From NCBI GenBank assembly GCA_905198155.1, contig CAJKBQ010000018.1:1-64000 (forward strand): 64,000 nucleotides of DNA, in the 5' to 3' direction. The translations under genes and the position numbers were made by a program. Positions 25,012-34,140 of this stretch are shown here, piece by piece (within the stretch, counting starts at the first letter, position 1; every line of letters starts with the position of its first letter). This stretch comes from an uncultured Eubacteriales bacterium. GTDB lineage: Bacteria > Bacillota > Clostridia > Oscillospirales > Acutalibacteraceae. The notes below the pieces were generated by a model. It was not told the origin of the DNA and searched no databases. It worked only from the letters and a program-made list of their open reading frames with translations.

Positions 25012-25734
25012 ATGATGAACTGGATTTTGGACGGCGGCATCGTCGTGCTGGCGGTGCTGTTGATTTGGATCGGGCACCGGCGCGGTGCGATCCGCTCCGT
25101 GATTGAATTTGTCGGCTGGATCGCCGCGCTGTTGGCGGCGGCGCTGCTGGGCCGCCCGGCGGCGGACTGGGTGTTCGCAACGTTTCTGCGCGGCGGGCTG
25201 GTGACGAAGTTTGAGCAGGTGATCTCCGAATCGGTCGGCGCATCGGCAGCCGACCGCGTGACGGCCATTTCCGACGCGCTGCCGGAATATGTACGCCGGT
25301 TCCTGAACGGCGAGTCGCTGGCAACGCAGATTCGCGAAGCGGCCGACGCCGGCGCGGCCAACGGCGCGCAGATTCTGGTAGATCAGGTGGTCGGCCCGGT
25401 GCTGACGATGGTTTTGCAGGCGGTGGTCACGGTGCTGCTGTTTGTCGCCGTGCTGCTGGTGTTCCGGCTGATCGCGCGTGCAGGCGACTGGATCGCCCGG
25501 CTGCCGGTGCTGCATCAGCTGAATCAGGCGCTGGGCGCGATCTTCGGCGCGGCCAAAGCGGCGCTGCTGATCTTGCTGGCGGCTGCCGCGCTGCGCGCCA
25601 GCGCACCGCTGATTCCCGCAGACGGCGCATTGGGCGCCGACCGCATCGGGCAGACGGTGGTGCTGAACTGGATATATACACACAACCCGCTGTACGACTT
25701 TTTTGCGCCGAGCACGGCCGAAAACGCAGCGTAA
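25012..25734 (+). CDS. CvpA family protein
   Basis: A 240-residue membrane protein beginning MMNWILDGGIVVLAVLLIWIG, followed by the CvpA-typical HRRGAIRSVIEFVGWIAALLAAALLG. Two further helices lie around residues 125-150 and 175-200. TAAGGAG overlaps the stop of the preceding gene, so the two are co-translated. The downstream neighbour is a Clp-type unfoldase. CvpA is linked to envelope stress in other bacteria; here the function is unknown. Confidence 0.85.
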   Translation: MMNWILDGGIVVLAVLLIWIGHRRGAIRSVIEFVGWIAALLAAALLGRPAADWVFATFLRGGLVTKFEQVISESVGASAADRVTAISDALPEYVRRFLNGESLATQIREAADAGAANGAQILVDQVVGPVLTMVLQAVVTVLLFVAVLLVFRLIARAGDWIARLPVLHQLNQALGAIFGAAKAALLILLAAAALRASAPLIPADGALGADRIGQTVVLNWIYTHNPLYDFFAPSTAENAA

Positions 25735-25758
25735 GCGTGAAAGGAAGGATCAGAATAT

Positions 25759-28110
25759 ATGCTTTGTTCCAGATGCAAAAAACGGCTGGCCGTGGTGTTC
25801 GTCGCAATCGGAAACGATCCGAAGCCGCAGGGGCTTTGCACGGTGTGCGCCAAAGAACTGGGACTGACCCAGGTCACCGATTTGATGGATAAAATGGGCA
25901 TCACGGACGACATGGTAGAAGAAGCCAACGAGCAGTTGTCCGAAATGATGAAAGGCGACGACCCGACGGGTCTGTTCGCATTTTTGAAAAACGACGCGGA
26001 CGGCGACGGCGACTCCGACGGCACCGACGCGCCCGACTCCGACGGCGAAGGGTTTGAAATGGGCGGCACGCCAACATTCCCGGAGCATTTGCGGAAGTTC
26101 ATCGACGCCATGCGCCGGGACGACGCAGCCGATGCGCAGCGTGCGGCGCAGTCCGCAGAGCCGCCGCGCACCGCCAAACGCGAAGCGCCGCCCAAGCGCA
26201 AATATATCCGCGCGTACTGCGAAAACCTGACCGAAAAGGCGCGCAGCGGCAAGCTGGACGCCGTAATCGGCCGCAACAAGGAAATCGCGCGCGTCATCCA
26301 GATTCTGAGCCGCCGGACGAAAAACAACCCGTGCCTGATCGGCGAGCCGGGCGTCGGCAAAACCGCCATCGCGGAAGGGCTGGCGCTGCGGATTGCAGCG
26401 GGCGACGTGCCGATCCAGCTGCAGGACAAAGAAGTGCAGCTGCTGGACCTCACGGCGCTGGTCGCCGGCACGCAGTTCCGCGGACAGTTTGAAAGCCGGA
26501 TCAAAGGCCTGGTCAACGAAGTCCGCGAGGCGGGCAATATCATCCTGTTCATCGACGAGGTGCACAACCTGGTCGGCGCAGGCGACTCCGAAGGGTCGAT
26601 GAACGCCGCCAATATGCTGAAACCGGCGCTGTCCCGCGGCGAAATCCAGGTCATCGGCGCAACGACGTTCACCGAGTACCGCAAATATATCGAGAAAGAC
26701 TCCGCGCTGGAACGCCGCTTCCAAACGGTCAGCGTCAACGAACCGTCGATCGACGACACGGTGCAGATTCTGAAAGGCATCAAAGGGTACTACGAAACGT
26801 TCCACCGGGTGCATATCTCCGACGCGCTGCTGCGGAAAACGGTGGTGCTGTCCGAGCGGTATATCACCGACCGCTTCCTGCCGGATAAGGCGATCGACCT
26901 GCTGGACGAAGCCTGCACCTGCGCCGCGCTGCGCGCGCCGGAGCTGAAAGCGCTGGATCAGGCGGAGCTGGCGCTGAAAGCGGCCAAAACGGCCGAAGAA
27001 AGCGCCGCCGCCGAAGACCCGATCGATTACGAGAAAGTCGCGAAACTGCGCGCCGAATCCGCCCAGCTGGCGCAGCGCACCGAGCAGCTGCGCCCGGCCG
27101 CCGAAAGCGTCCAGGTGACGGACGGCGATCTGGCGCAGATTCTCACGCTGTGGACGGGGATCCCGACGGAGAAAATTCAGGCCGGCGAGCTGCGGCAGCT
27201 GAACCATCTGGAGGACGACCTGAAAAAGAAAATCGTCGGACAGGACGAAGCCGTCGACGCGCTGGCGGCCGCCGTGCGGCGCAGCCGGCTGCAGCTCAGC
27301 CCGCGCCGCCGCCCGGCGTCGTTCATCTTCGTGGGGCCGACGGGCGTCGGCAAAACGGAGCTGGTGAAAGCGCTGTCCGCCGAACTGTTCGACACGCCGG
27401 AAACGCTGATCCGGCTGGATATGTCGGAGTATATGGAAAAGCACTCCGTGTCCAAGATCATCGGGTCGCCGCCGGGCTACGTCGGGTACGACGAAGCCGG
27501 TCAGGTGACGGAAAAAGTGCGCCGGCATCCGTATTCAGTGCTGCTGTTCGACGAGATCGAAAAAGCGCACCCGGACGTGCTGAACATCCTGCTCCAAATT
27601 CTGGACGAAGGGCGTATCACCGACGCGCAGGGGCGGCTGGTGAATTTTGAGCACACCGTCATCGTGATGACGTCCAACGCGGGGAGCGACCGCGCTGAAA
27701 ACCTCCTGGGTTTCGGCCAAACGGTGGAGGACGCGACGCGCGAAAAAGCGATGCGGGCGCTGCGGGAATTCCTGCGGCCGGAGTTCCTCAGCCGGGTGGA
27801 CGACGTGATCGTGTTCCGGGCGCTGGACGAAACGGATTTTGAAGCGATTGCCAAGCTGGTGCTGAACGAATACAAAACCGCGCTGCAAGAAAAGGCCATC
27901 ACGTTCGTGTTCGACGACGCGTCGGCCAAATTGATCGCGTCGGCGACGTTCGGCGGCAAAAGCGGCGCGCGCGGCGTGCGGGCCTATATCCGCCGCCATG
28001 TGGAGGATCCGCTGGCCGAGCTGCTGATCGCGCAGGGCGAAGAATCGGTGACGGGCGTCAGCCTGTCGGTGACGCCGGACGGCAAAGAATTGGCGCTGGC
28101 GACAATTTAA
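25759..28110 (+). CDS. ClpE-like Clp protease ATP-binding subunit
   Basis: A 783-residue HSP100 unfoldase with two AAA+ domains. The N terminus carries a zinc finger (C3, C6, C27, C30) instead of the usual Clp N domain, as in ClpE, then a very acidic Asp/Gly linker (about 75-95). Walker A motifs are at 195-202 (GEPGVGKT) and 526-533 (GPTGVGKT), with Walker B FIDEVHNLVGAG and LLFDEIEKAHPD. The LGF tripeptide at about 650-652 is in the place where ClpP-binding loops occur, so it probably works with ClpP. No ctsR or mcsB is adjacent, unlike in Bacilli. RBS AAGGAAGG. A terminator follows. Confidence 0.92.
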   Translation: MLCSRCKKRLAVVFVAIGNDPKPQGLCTVCAKELGLTQVTDLMDKMGITDDMVEEANEQLSEMMKGDDPTGLFAFLKNDADGDGDSDGTDAPDSDGEGFEMGGTPTFPEHLRKFIDAMRRDDAADAQRAAQSAEPPRTAKREAPPKRKYIRAYCENLTEKARSGKLDAVIGRNKEIARVIQILSRRTKNNPCLIGEPGVGKTAIAEGLALRIAAGDVPIQLQDKEVQLLDLTALVAGTQFRGQFESRIKGLVNEVREAGNIILFIDEVHNLVGAGDSEGSMNAANMLKPALSRGEIQVIGATTFTEYRKYIEKDSALERRFQTVSVNEPSIDDTVQILKGIKGYYETFHRVHISDALLRKTVVLSERYITDRFLPDKAIDLLDEACTCAALRAPELKALDQAELALKAAKTAEESAAAEDPIDYEKVAKLRAESAQLAQRTEQLRPAAESVQVTDGDLAQILTLWTGIPTEKIQAGELRQLNHLEDDLKKKIVGQDEAVDALAAAVRRSRLQLSPRRRPASFIFVGPTGVGKTELVKALSAELFDTPETLIRLDMSEYMEKHSVSKIIGSPPGYVGYDEAGQVTEKVRRHPYSVLLFDEIEKAHPDVLNILLQILDEGRITDAQGRLVNFEHTVIVMTSNAGSDRAENLLGFGQTVEDATREKAMRALREFLRPEFLSRVDDVIVFRALDETDFEAIAKLVLNEYKTALQEKAITFVFDDASAKLIASATFGGKSGARGVRAYIRRHVEDPLAELLIAQGEESVTGVSLSVTPDGKELALATI

Positions 28111-28126
28111 GGGTAAAACAAAAATG

Positions 28127-28164
28127 AAAAGTGAAGAAGTATTGGAACTTCTTCACTTTTTTGA
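28127..28164 (+). terminator. Terminator of the ClpE-like operon
   Basis: AAAAGTGAAGAAGT / ACTTCTTCACTTTT with a five-base loop and a T run, 17 bases after the stop codon. Confidence 0.9.
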
Positions 28165-28187
28165 TTGAACAAAAGGAACGGACTGCA

Positions 28188-28721
28188 ATGAATGAATTTC
28201 CGATGATCCGGCCGGCAACTGCGGACGATATCCCGGCGGTGGCAAAGCTGTATGACAAAATCCACGCAGAAGAACGCGCCGGGCGCACAACAACCGGCTG
28301 GCTGGCCGGCATCTATCCGGTGCAGGCGACGGCCGAAGCGGCGCTGGCGCGCGGCGAGCTGTTTGTGTACGACGACGGGCAGATTCGGGCGTCGTATATT
28401 CTGAACCAAACGCAGGTGGACGTTTACGCCGGTGCGCCGTGGGCGGTGGACGCCCCGGACGACCGGGTGATGGTGCTGCACACGCTGGTGGTGGATCCCG
28501 CCGCGTCCGGCCGCGGCATTGGCCGGACGATGGTCGCGTACTACGAAGCGTTTGCGCGGGCGCACGGCTGCGCCGATTTGCGGATGGACACCAATGCGCG
28601 CAACAAAGCGGCGCGGCACTTGTACGGAAAACTGGGGTACCGCGAAATTGGGATTGTGCCGTGCGCGTTTAACGGGATTCCGGGGGTGGATCTGGTACTG
28701 CTGGAAAAACCGATCGTATGA
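28188..28721 (+). CDS. GNAT family N-acetyltransferase
   Basis: A 177-residue acetyltransferase of the GNAT fold. It starts MNEFPMIRPATADDIPAVAKLY; the acetyl-CoA motif is VVDPAASGRGIGRTMVAYYE (motif A), followed by NARNKAARHLYGKLGYREIG (motif B). The substrate cannot be assigned. AAAAGGAACGG precedes the ATG. Its stop overlaps the next start by four bases. Confidence 0.9.
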   Translation: MNEFPMIRPATADDIPAVAKLYDKIHAEERAGRTTTGWLAGIYPVQATAEAALARGELFVYDDGQIRASYILNQTQVDVYAGAPWAVDAPDDRVMVLHTLVVDPAASGRGIGRTMVAYYEAFARAHGCADLRMDTNARNKAARHLYGKLGYREIGIVPCAFNGIPGVDLVLLEKPIV

Positions 28722-29119
28722 CAGTTACAAAAATTTTCCGGTTGACGGAACGTGCCAAGGAAATGCGTAAAAATATGACGCCCGAAGAACAAAAACTGTG
28801 GTACGGATTTCTGCGTAATTATCCGGTACGGATTGCACGTCAGCGGATCATTCATTCGTATATTGCGGATTTTTACTGTTCCGCAGCAAAACCGGTGATT
28901 GAAGTGGACGTTTCGCAGCACTATTCAGCACAAGGGCTGGCATACGATGCAGAACGTACAGCCGTCTTTCCGGGATTCGGAATTCGGGTAATTCGATTTA
29001 CCAACGGTGAAGTTCGGGGACTGTTTCAAGATGTGTGCAATCGGATTGATGATGCGATTCAGGAAAATATTGCGCGCGTGGAAGCGGAGAAGCAAGTGAT
29101 AGAGCGGGAATGCAGATGA
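28718..29119 (+). CDS. DUF559 domain protein (Vsr/endonuclease-like fold)
   Basis: A 133-residue protein with the DUF559 pattern: AKEMRKNMTPEEQKLWYGFL, FYCSAAKPVIEVDVSQHY, AYDAERTAVFPGFGIRVIRFTNGEV. The family resembles very-short-patch-repair-type endonucleases, with acidic residues in the EVD..QHY stretch. The canonical IELDG is EVDVS here, so a missing Gly is noted. It overlaps the acetyltransferase stop (ATGA), indicating an operon. Biological role unknown. Confidence 0.88.
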   Translation: MTVTKIFRLTERAKEMRKNMTPEEQKLWYGFLRNYPVRIARQRIIHSYIADFYCSAAKPVIEVDVSQHYSAQGLAYDAERTAVFPGFGIRVIRFTNGEVRGLFQDVCNRIDDAIQENIARVEAEKQVIERECR

Positions 29120-29222
29120 AGATTTGGCGATTTTAGCGCTCCTGCGCCTTACTGGCAGGTCTGCGTCCCAGGCGCACAATCTGTGGCCGAACTTACGAGC
29201 GGGGAAGCCTCTGTTCGTTAAG

Positions 29223-29266
29223 GTGAAGAATATTCACCACATATTTGTAGTGTGAAGAATATTCAC
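29223..29266. repeat. Direct repeat of GTGAAGAATATTCAC
   Basis: The 15-mer occurs exactly at 29223-29237 and 29252-29266, 29 bases apart, each with a palindromic GAATATTC core. It lies in the 207-base gap between convergent genes, which otherwise holds no reading frame of note. Confidence 0.7.
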
Positions 29267-29279
29267 AACCCAACGCAGC

Positions 29280-29305
29280 AAAACCGGCCTTTTGGGAGGC
29301 CGGTT
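29280..29305 (-). terminator. Terminator between the DUF559 gene and importer 2
   Basis: AAAACCGGCC / GGCCGGTTT hairpin with short T runs on both strands, 20 bases past the lipoprotein stop codon. Confidence 0.7.
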
Positions 29306-29326
29306 TGCGTTGGTTTGATTGGAAGC

Positions 29327-30853
29327 TTATTTCTGGCTGGCGTAGAATGCGTCGAGCTGTTTTTGGGCTTCGGCGATGATCTTTTGGAGGCCAGCGGTTT
29401 TCAGTGCCGCGATGAATTTTTCGTAGGTGGCTTCGTAGTTTTCATCGGTGCCGCTGCACAGGAGGAGATGGTATTCTTTGGTCACCGCAGACAACGCAGC
29501 GATTTCATTGGCCACATCCGTTTTGTCGAAGAAGAAGCCGGAAGTCGGAACTTTGCGTGCGGTTTTGTTGTATTTCTGATAGGTTTCCCACTTGTCTTTC
29601 GGCTCGCCGAGCGTCGTGTAGGAAATCATCTGGTTGCCAAGGCGGGAGCTGTCGCCGCGCCAGAACTCGCTATGATCCGGGTATTTGCTGTAATCCACCT
29701 GGCCGTCCACCAGATCGAAGTTGACGCCTTCCACACCGAAGGTAATCGTGTTTTTCACGGTCGGATCGGTGTTCCAAACTTCCATAAAGCGAACCGCACG
29801 GTCAATGTTTTTGGACTTTGCATTGACGCAGTTGATCCAGCCCGCATTGTCTACCATCGTCATCTTGGTCAGCGGAAGGAAATCCACATCAAACCCTTTC
29901 GATGCAGCCAGCGGCAATTCCGCCAACGGCGCATGGTTGGTAATTTGCAAACCATATTTCGTTTCATCTGCCAGTTGCGCTTTGTAATTTTCGACCGTCG
30001 CGATGTCCTGTGCGATCAGGCCTTTTTGATACCGCTCACGCGCCTGTTTGATCTCATTTTTGAAATCTTCGGTTTCGTAGAAGCAGACCACCTTTTTCGG
30101 ATCGTCGAACGATACTACTGCATTACTGTCTTGGAGCGAAATATACTTTTCTGCCGTCGTGATATTGGTAAAGAAGCCCAGCTGGTTAAACGTCAGCATA
30201 AACGTCTCGCGGCCGTCGTCTTTCAGTGCTTGCAGGATGTCGTCGATGTTGCTGAGGGTACGGTTTTCGAGGTTGATGTTCTTTTCTTCCACAAATTTGT
30301 GCGAAATGTAGAAGCCCCAGTCGGTGCACATCTCTTTGTAGGTGGACACACCGTAGATTTTGCCGTTCACTTTCGCCAGCTGCCAATGCTCCGGCAGCAG
30401 CGCGTCGCGCAGTTTGGTGTATTTGTTTTCGATCAGGTCGGTGATATCGGCATACGCGCCCGCTTTGGCGTGATCGATATAGCTGCTGCTGATATCCGCC
30501 ACCACGATATCGCACGGCTCGTCCGAGGACAGCACCAGCGAAATCTTATCGTTGAACTTGTCGCCATCGGCCAACATATCGAACTTCACCGTTGTATTGA
30601 TGGCTTTCATCGCGTCCAGCTTATTGACCGCATCCTGCACCTGCTTGTCGCCGGTTGCAGCGTTCTGGTTCATCAACAGCACCAGCTCGACCGGATCGAG
30701 CTTTTCCGGTGCCTGACTAACAGTGCCGGACTCCGTTTTGCTGGGCGTCGGCGCCGCCGAGGACGCCGGGGTCTTCGTGCAGCCGGCAAACAGCGCGCAA
30801 GCCATCAGAACCGCGAGCGCCAGTGCCAGCATACGTTTCAGGTTTTGCTTCAT
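29327..30853 (-). CDS. Extracellular solute-binding lipoprotein (importer 2)
   Basis: Receptor of the second CUT1 importer, 508 residues. The signal peptide ends with lipobox FAGC followed by TKTPASSAAPTPSK. The mature part has family 1-type receptor features (DDDEP-like SSDEPCDIVVADIS, YADITDLIENKYTKLRDALLPEHW). RBS AGGAGG is 9 bases before the ATG. It is the last gene of a three-gene minus-strand operon (permease, permease, receptor). Confidence 0.93.
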   Translation of the reverse strand: MKQNLKRMLALALAVLMACALFAGCTKTPASSAAPTPSKTESGTVSQAPEKLDPVELVLLMNQNAATGDKQVQDAVNKLDAMKAINTTVKFDMLADGDKFNDKISLVLSSDEPCDIVVADISSSYIDHAKAGAYADITDLIENKYTKLRDALLPEHWQLAKVNGKIYGVSTYKEMCTDWGFYISHKFVEEKNINLENRTLSNIDDILQALKDDGRETFMLTFNQLGFFTNITTAEKYISLQDSNAVVSFDDPKKVVCFYETEDFKNEIKQARERYQKGLIAQDIATVENYKAQLADETKYGLQITNHAPLAELPLAASKGFDVDFLPLTKMTMVDNAGWINCVNAKSKNIDRAVRFMEVWNTDPTVKNTITFGVEGVNFDLVDGQVDYSKYPDHSEFWRGDSSRLGNQMISYTTLGEPKDKWETYQKYNKTARKVPTSGFFFDKTDVANEIAALSAVTKEYHLLLCSGTDENYEATYEKFIAALKTAGLQKIIAEAQKQLDAFYASQK

Positions 30854-30923
30854 TTGGAAATTCCTCCTAAGAATAAAATGGATTTATATCACCCGGCTTG
30901 GCCGGATTCTATACGATTTTGAA

Positions 30924-31817
30924 TCAGCCTTTCACCGCGCCGACGGTGATGCCTTTGATAAAATACTTTTGGAAAAACGGGTACGCCACCAGAATGGGTC
31001 CCATCGTAACCATCAGAATCGCCATGCGCATCGATTCGGTCGGGGCGTTTTGGAGCCGCTTCATTTCTTCCGGCGTCAGGTTTTCGATGTTTTCGAGCAG
31101 ATACTGCATGGAACGCTCGATTCGGATCAGCATCAATTGCAGCGTGGCTTTGGTCGCGTCGGTGATGTACAGCATGGCGGTCTGCCATTCGTTCCAGTGG
31201 CCGACGGCACTCATGAACCCGATGGCGGCCAGCGACGGCACCATCAGCGGCAGCACAACCCGGAAGAACAGGAACATCTCCCCTGCGCCGTCGATGCGCG
31301 CCGCTTCGATCAGCGAATCCGGCACATTGCTTTGGATGAATGTCCGCATCACGATGCAGTTGAACGCGCTCACCGCGCCGGGCAGCACCAGAATCAGCAG
31401 GTTGTTTTTGAGGTGATACAGCGTGGTGTTCACCATGTAGCTGGCGACCAAGCCGCCGTGGAACAACATGGTAATCAGCAGGAAGATCGACAGGAACCCG
31501 CGCAGCACCCAGTCGCGGCGGCTGAGCGCGTAGGCGAACATACTGGTGAACAGCAGCGTGATGGACGTGCCGACGAACACTTCGTACAGCGTGATTTTGT
31601 ACGATTGGAGCACCTGGTTGCCGTATTTCATCACGTAGCGCCAGCCGTCGAGCGACAGCGCCGTGGGGAAAAAGCTGAAACCTTTGGTGTCCAGGCTGCT
31701 TTGCGCGGTGAACGACACGATGATAATCAAAATCAGCGGCAACAGCGCGCAGAGCGTCAATATGGTCAGGATCGTCAGCAGCACCGGCTGCGGACGGTTG
31801 AGTTTGCTTTCGTGCAT
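30924..31817 (-). CDS. Carbohydrate ABC transporter permease, YtcP type (importer 2)
   Basis: A 297-residue permease with six predicted helices, the ATPase contact segment IEAARIDGAGEMFLFFRVVLP and the C-terminal GAVKG. The ATG at 31817 has GGGGAGG upstream. It is 19 bases from the preceding permease stop (31837) and 70 bases before the receptor gene. Confidence 0.93.
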   Translation of the reverse strand: MHESKLNRPQPVLLTILTILTLCALLPLILIIIVSFTAQSSLDTKGFSFFPTALSLDGWRYVMKYGNQVLQSYKITLYEVFVGTSITLLFTSMFAYALSRRDWVLRGFLSIFLLITMLFHGGLVASYMVNTTLYHLKNNLLILVLPGAVSAFNCIVMRTFIQSNVPDSLIEAARIDGAGEMFLFFRVVLPLMVPSLAAIGFMSAVGHWNEWQTAMLYITDATKATLQLMLIRIERSMQYLLENIENLTPEEMKRLQNAPTESMRMAILMVTMGPILVAYPFFQKYFIKGITVGAVKG

Positions 31818-31836
31818 AGTCTGTAAATCCTCCCCG

Positions 31837-32775
31837 TCAGAACAGCGAATGCTCCGGCGAAATCCGCCGAACAATCAGGTTGACCGTGACCACCATGAAC
31901 GACCCGACGACCGACTGGAACAGCGTCACTGCGGCCGTTACGCCGTAGTTGCTGCCGCCGCTTTCGGCCAGCGCGTTCAGGACGTAGGAGTCCAGCGTCT
32001 GCGTGGTGGGGTACAGGGCGCCCATGTTGCGCGTCACCTGGTAGAACAGGCCGGTGTTGGACGACATGATTCCGCCAAGCCCCAGCAGCGTCAGGATGGC
32101 GACCATCGACGACAGCATCGGCAGCGTGATGTAGCGAATTTGCTGCCAGCGGGTCGCGCCGTCCAGCGTAGCGGCTTCAAATACTTCCTGATCCATCCCG
32201 GCCAGCGCCGACAGGTACAGCACCGAACCGTAGCCAGTGCCTTTCCATACGTTGACCAGCGTGAGGATCAGCGGCCAATACTTGGGCTGCGCGTAAAACG
32301 CGATGCGCTCGCGGCCAAACGAGGCCAGGATGTTGTTCACGATGCCGTTGTCCATCAGCAAGCCTTTCACGATGAACGTCACCGCGATGAAGGAGATGAA
32401 CGTCGGCATAATCATGATCGTCTGCGACACGCGGGCGAAGTGCTTGCGGCGGCATTCGTTCAGCGCGATGGCCAGCGACACGTTCGCGATGGTGCCGACC
32501 ACGGTGAACAGCGCGTAGTAGCCCAGCGTGTTCCGCAGCATCCGCCATGTGGTCGCGCCGTTGATGAACAGGAACTTGATGTTGTTGAAGCCGACCCAGT
32601 CGCTGTGGAAAATGCCTTTGGCGAAGTTGTAGTCTTTGAACGCCAGCAGCAGGCCGAACATCGGGACGTAGCTGAACATGATAATCAGCGCCATCCCCGG
32701 CAGAACGAACAGCAGCAGTGCCTTGTTTTTCCAAACGTTCTTAAAAAACGATTTGATTTGTGCGGACGTGCTCAT
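31837..32775 (-). CDS. Carbohydrate ABC transporter permease, LplB type (importer 2)
   Basis: A 312-residue permease, first gene of importer 2. It has the LFVLPGMALIIMFSYVPMFG first helix, helix-rich body, and the EAA-type segment FEAATLDGATRWQQIRYITLP. RBS AAAGGGG. It is divergent from the yesN-type regulator gene at 33076, which is expected to control it. Confidence 0.93.
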   Translation of the reverse strand: MSTSAQIKSFFKNVWKNKALLLFVLPGMALIIMFSYVPMFGLLLAFKDYNFAKGIFHSDWVGFNNIKFLFINGATTWRMLRNTLGYYALFTVVGTIANVSLAIALNECRRKHFARVSQTIMIMPTFISFIAVTFIVKGLLMDNGIVNNILASFGRERIAFYAQPKYWPLILTLVNVWKGTGYGSVLYLSALAGMDQEVFEAATLDGATRWQQIRYITLPMLSSMVAILTLLGLGGIMSSNTGLFYQVTRNMGALYPTTQTLDSYVLNALAESGGSNYGVTAAVTLFQSVVGSFMVVTVNLIVRRISPEHSLF

Positions 32776-32813
32776 GAACTGAGCCCCTTTCTCTTTGTTT
32801 GAAGTGCAATACC

Positions 32814-32842
32814 ATCATACCGCATTTGCGCGATGTTTTCAA
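32814..32842 (-). promoter_or_regulatory. Promoter of importer operon 2
   Basis: Minus-strand TTGAAA (32842-32837), 17 bases, TATGAT (32819-32814), about 40 bases from the first permease start. Confidence 0.7.
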
Positions 32843-33005
32843 GACGAAAAAAACGGTTTATTAGCACAATCCCGGCTTCTTAACGGAATTTTTCGTTGTG
32901 AATCCGACCAAACCATGTTTTGGAGTGAAATTCTTTTTGGTGATTTGCACATTTCCGATTTCTTAGCATTTTTCCGACTTCCTGCATTTTCCGGCAAAGT
33001 TCTAT

Positions 33006-33034
33006 TTGCTTTTCGGACGCAAATATGATACAAT
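33006..33034 (+). promoter_or_regulatory. Promoter of the YesN/YesM pair
   Basis: TTGCTT (33006-33011), 17 bases, TACAAT (33029-33034), in the divergent region opposite importer 2. Confidence 0.7.
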
Positions 33035-33075
33035 TAGATTAGAAAAAGAAACCCACTATAAGGAGGATCTATTTT

Positions 33076-34140
33076 ATGCTTCATGTATTGCTGATCGACG
33101 ACGACCCGCTGATGCTGGAAGTGCTGCAAACCAAAGTCCCGTGGGACAAGTATTCGTACACGGTGATGGGCGCTGCCGCAAACGGCGAGATTGCGCTGCA
33201 AATGATGAAAACCACCATGCCGGACTTGATTGTGACGGATGTGAAGATGCCGGTGATGAACGGGCTGGATTTCTGCGAGGCCGTGCGCCGGCTGAACGAC
33301 GAGATTCCAATCGTGCTGCTGAGCGCGTACGAGGATATGGAAACCGCACGGCTGGCGATGAAATATAACGTCACCGAATATATCCTGAAACCGCTGAGCG
33401 ACGGCAATTTGCAGCTGCTGTGCACCGTGATGGAAGAACAGGCGCACACCCGCGCGCAGCAGGCGTTTTACACCGGGATCCGCACGCCGGCCCGCCGCGA
33501 CGAGATTGTAGCGCATTTGGCGCAGATGGATCTGCCGTGGTTCTGCGACTTTTTCATCAGGTTTACGGACTGCTTTTCCGCCCGGTTCCAGGCGGTGCGC
33601 GAAGCCTGCACGATTATGATTGAGCTGCTGTACAGCAGCCGCCCGGACGGCCGCCGACAAATCGCCGAACAACTGAAAGCGCTGGCCGACTGCTTCACGA
33701 AGATGGACATGGTGTCGTTCGTGACGGAGCTGTACGACCATGTACTGAATGTGGACGATTATGCGCCGGTGCAGGTGGATTACCAGGACGGCATCTTCCA
33801 GCAGATTTGCAGCTACATCGACAATCACTTCGCCGAGCCGGAATTCAGTGCGATCACGCTGTCCGACCGATTTCACTTTTCCGCCGATCACATCAGCCGG
33901 TTGTTCAGCCGCCGCACCGGCACCACGCTGAACGCCTATATTGGGCAGAAACGGATGGTGACAGCCGAGGCGCTGCTGCACAACTTTGATCTGCCGATCA
34001 ACGAGGTGGCGGTGCGGTCCGGGTTCCGCGATCAGAACTACTTTGCCCGCATTTTTCGCCGGCAGATGAATGTGACGCCGTCCGAATACCGCCGCAAACT
34101 CCAGCTGGAAGCGCTGACCAGGCCGGAGCGCGCACAATGA
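33076..34140 (+). CDS. Response regulator with AraC-type DNA-binding domain, YesN-like (importer 2)
   Basis: A 354-residue cytoplasmic activator: N-terminal receiver (VLLIDDDPLM, phosphorylated D55 in IVTDVKMPVMNG, Thr/Lys switch in SAYEDMETA and ILKPLSD) and a C-terminal double HTH (LSDRFHFSADHISRLFSRR and INEVAVRSGFRDQNYFARIF). AAGGAGG precedes the ATG. The kinase gene overlaps its stop by four bases. It is divergent from sugar importer 2, its probable target. Confidence 0.94.
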   Translation: MLHVLLIDDDPLMLEVLQTKVPWDKYSYTVMGAAANGEIALQMMKTTMPDLIVTDVKMPVMNGLDFCEAVRRLNDEIPIVLLSAYEDMETARLAMKYNVTEYILKPLSDGNLQLLCTVMEEQAHTRAQQAFYTGIRTPARRDEIVAHLAQMDLPWFCDFFIRFTDCFSARFQAVREACTIMIELLYSSRPDGRRQIAEQLKALADCFTKMDMVSFVTELYDHVLNVDDYAPVQVDYQDGIFQQICSYIDNHFAEPEFSAITLSDRFHFSADHISRLFSRRTGTTLNAYIGQKRMVTAEALLHNFDLPINEVAVRSGFRDQNYFARIFRRQMNVTPSEYRRKLQLEALTRPERAQ

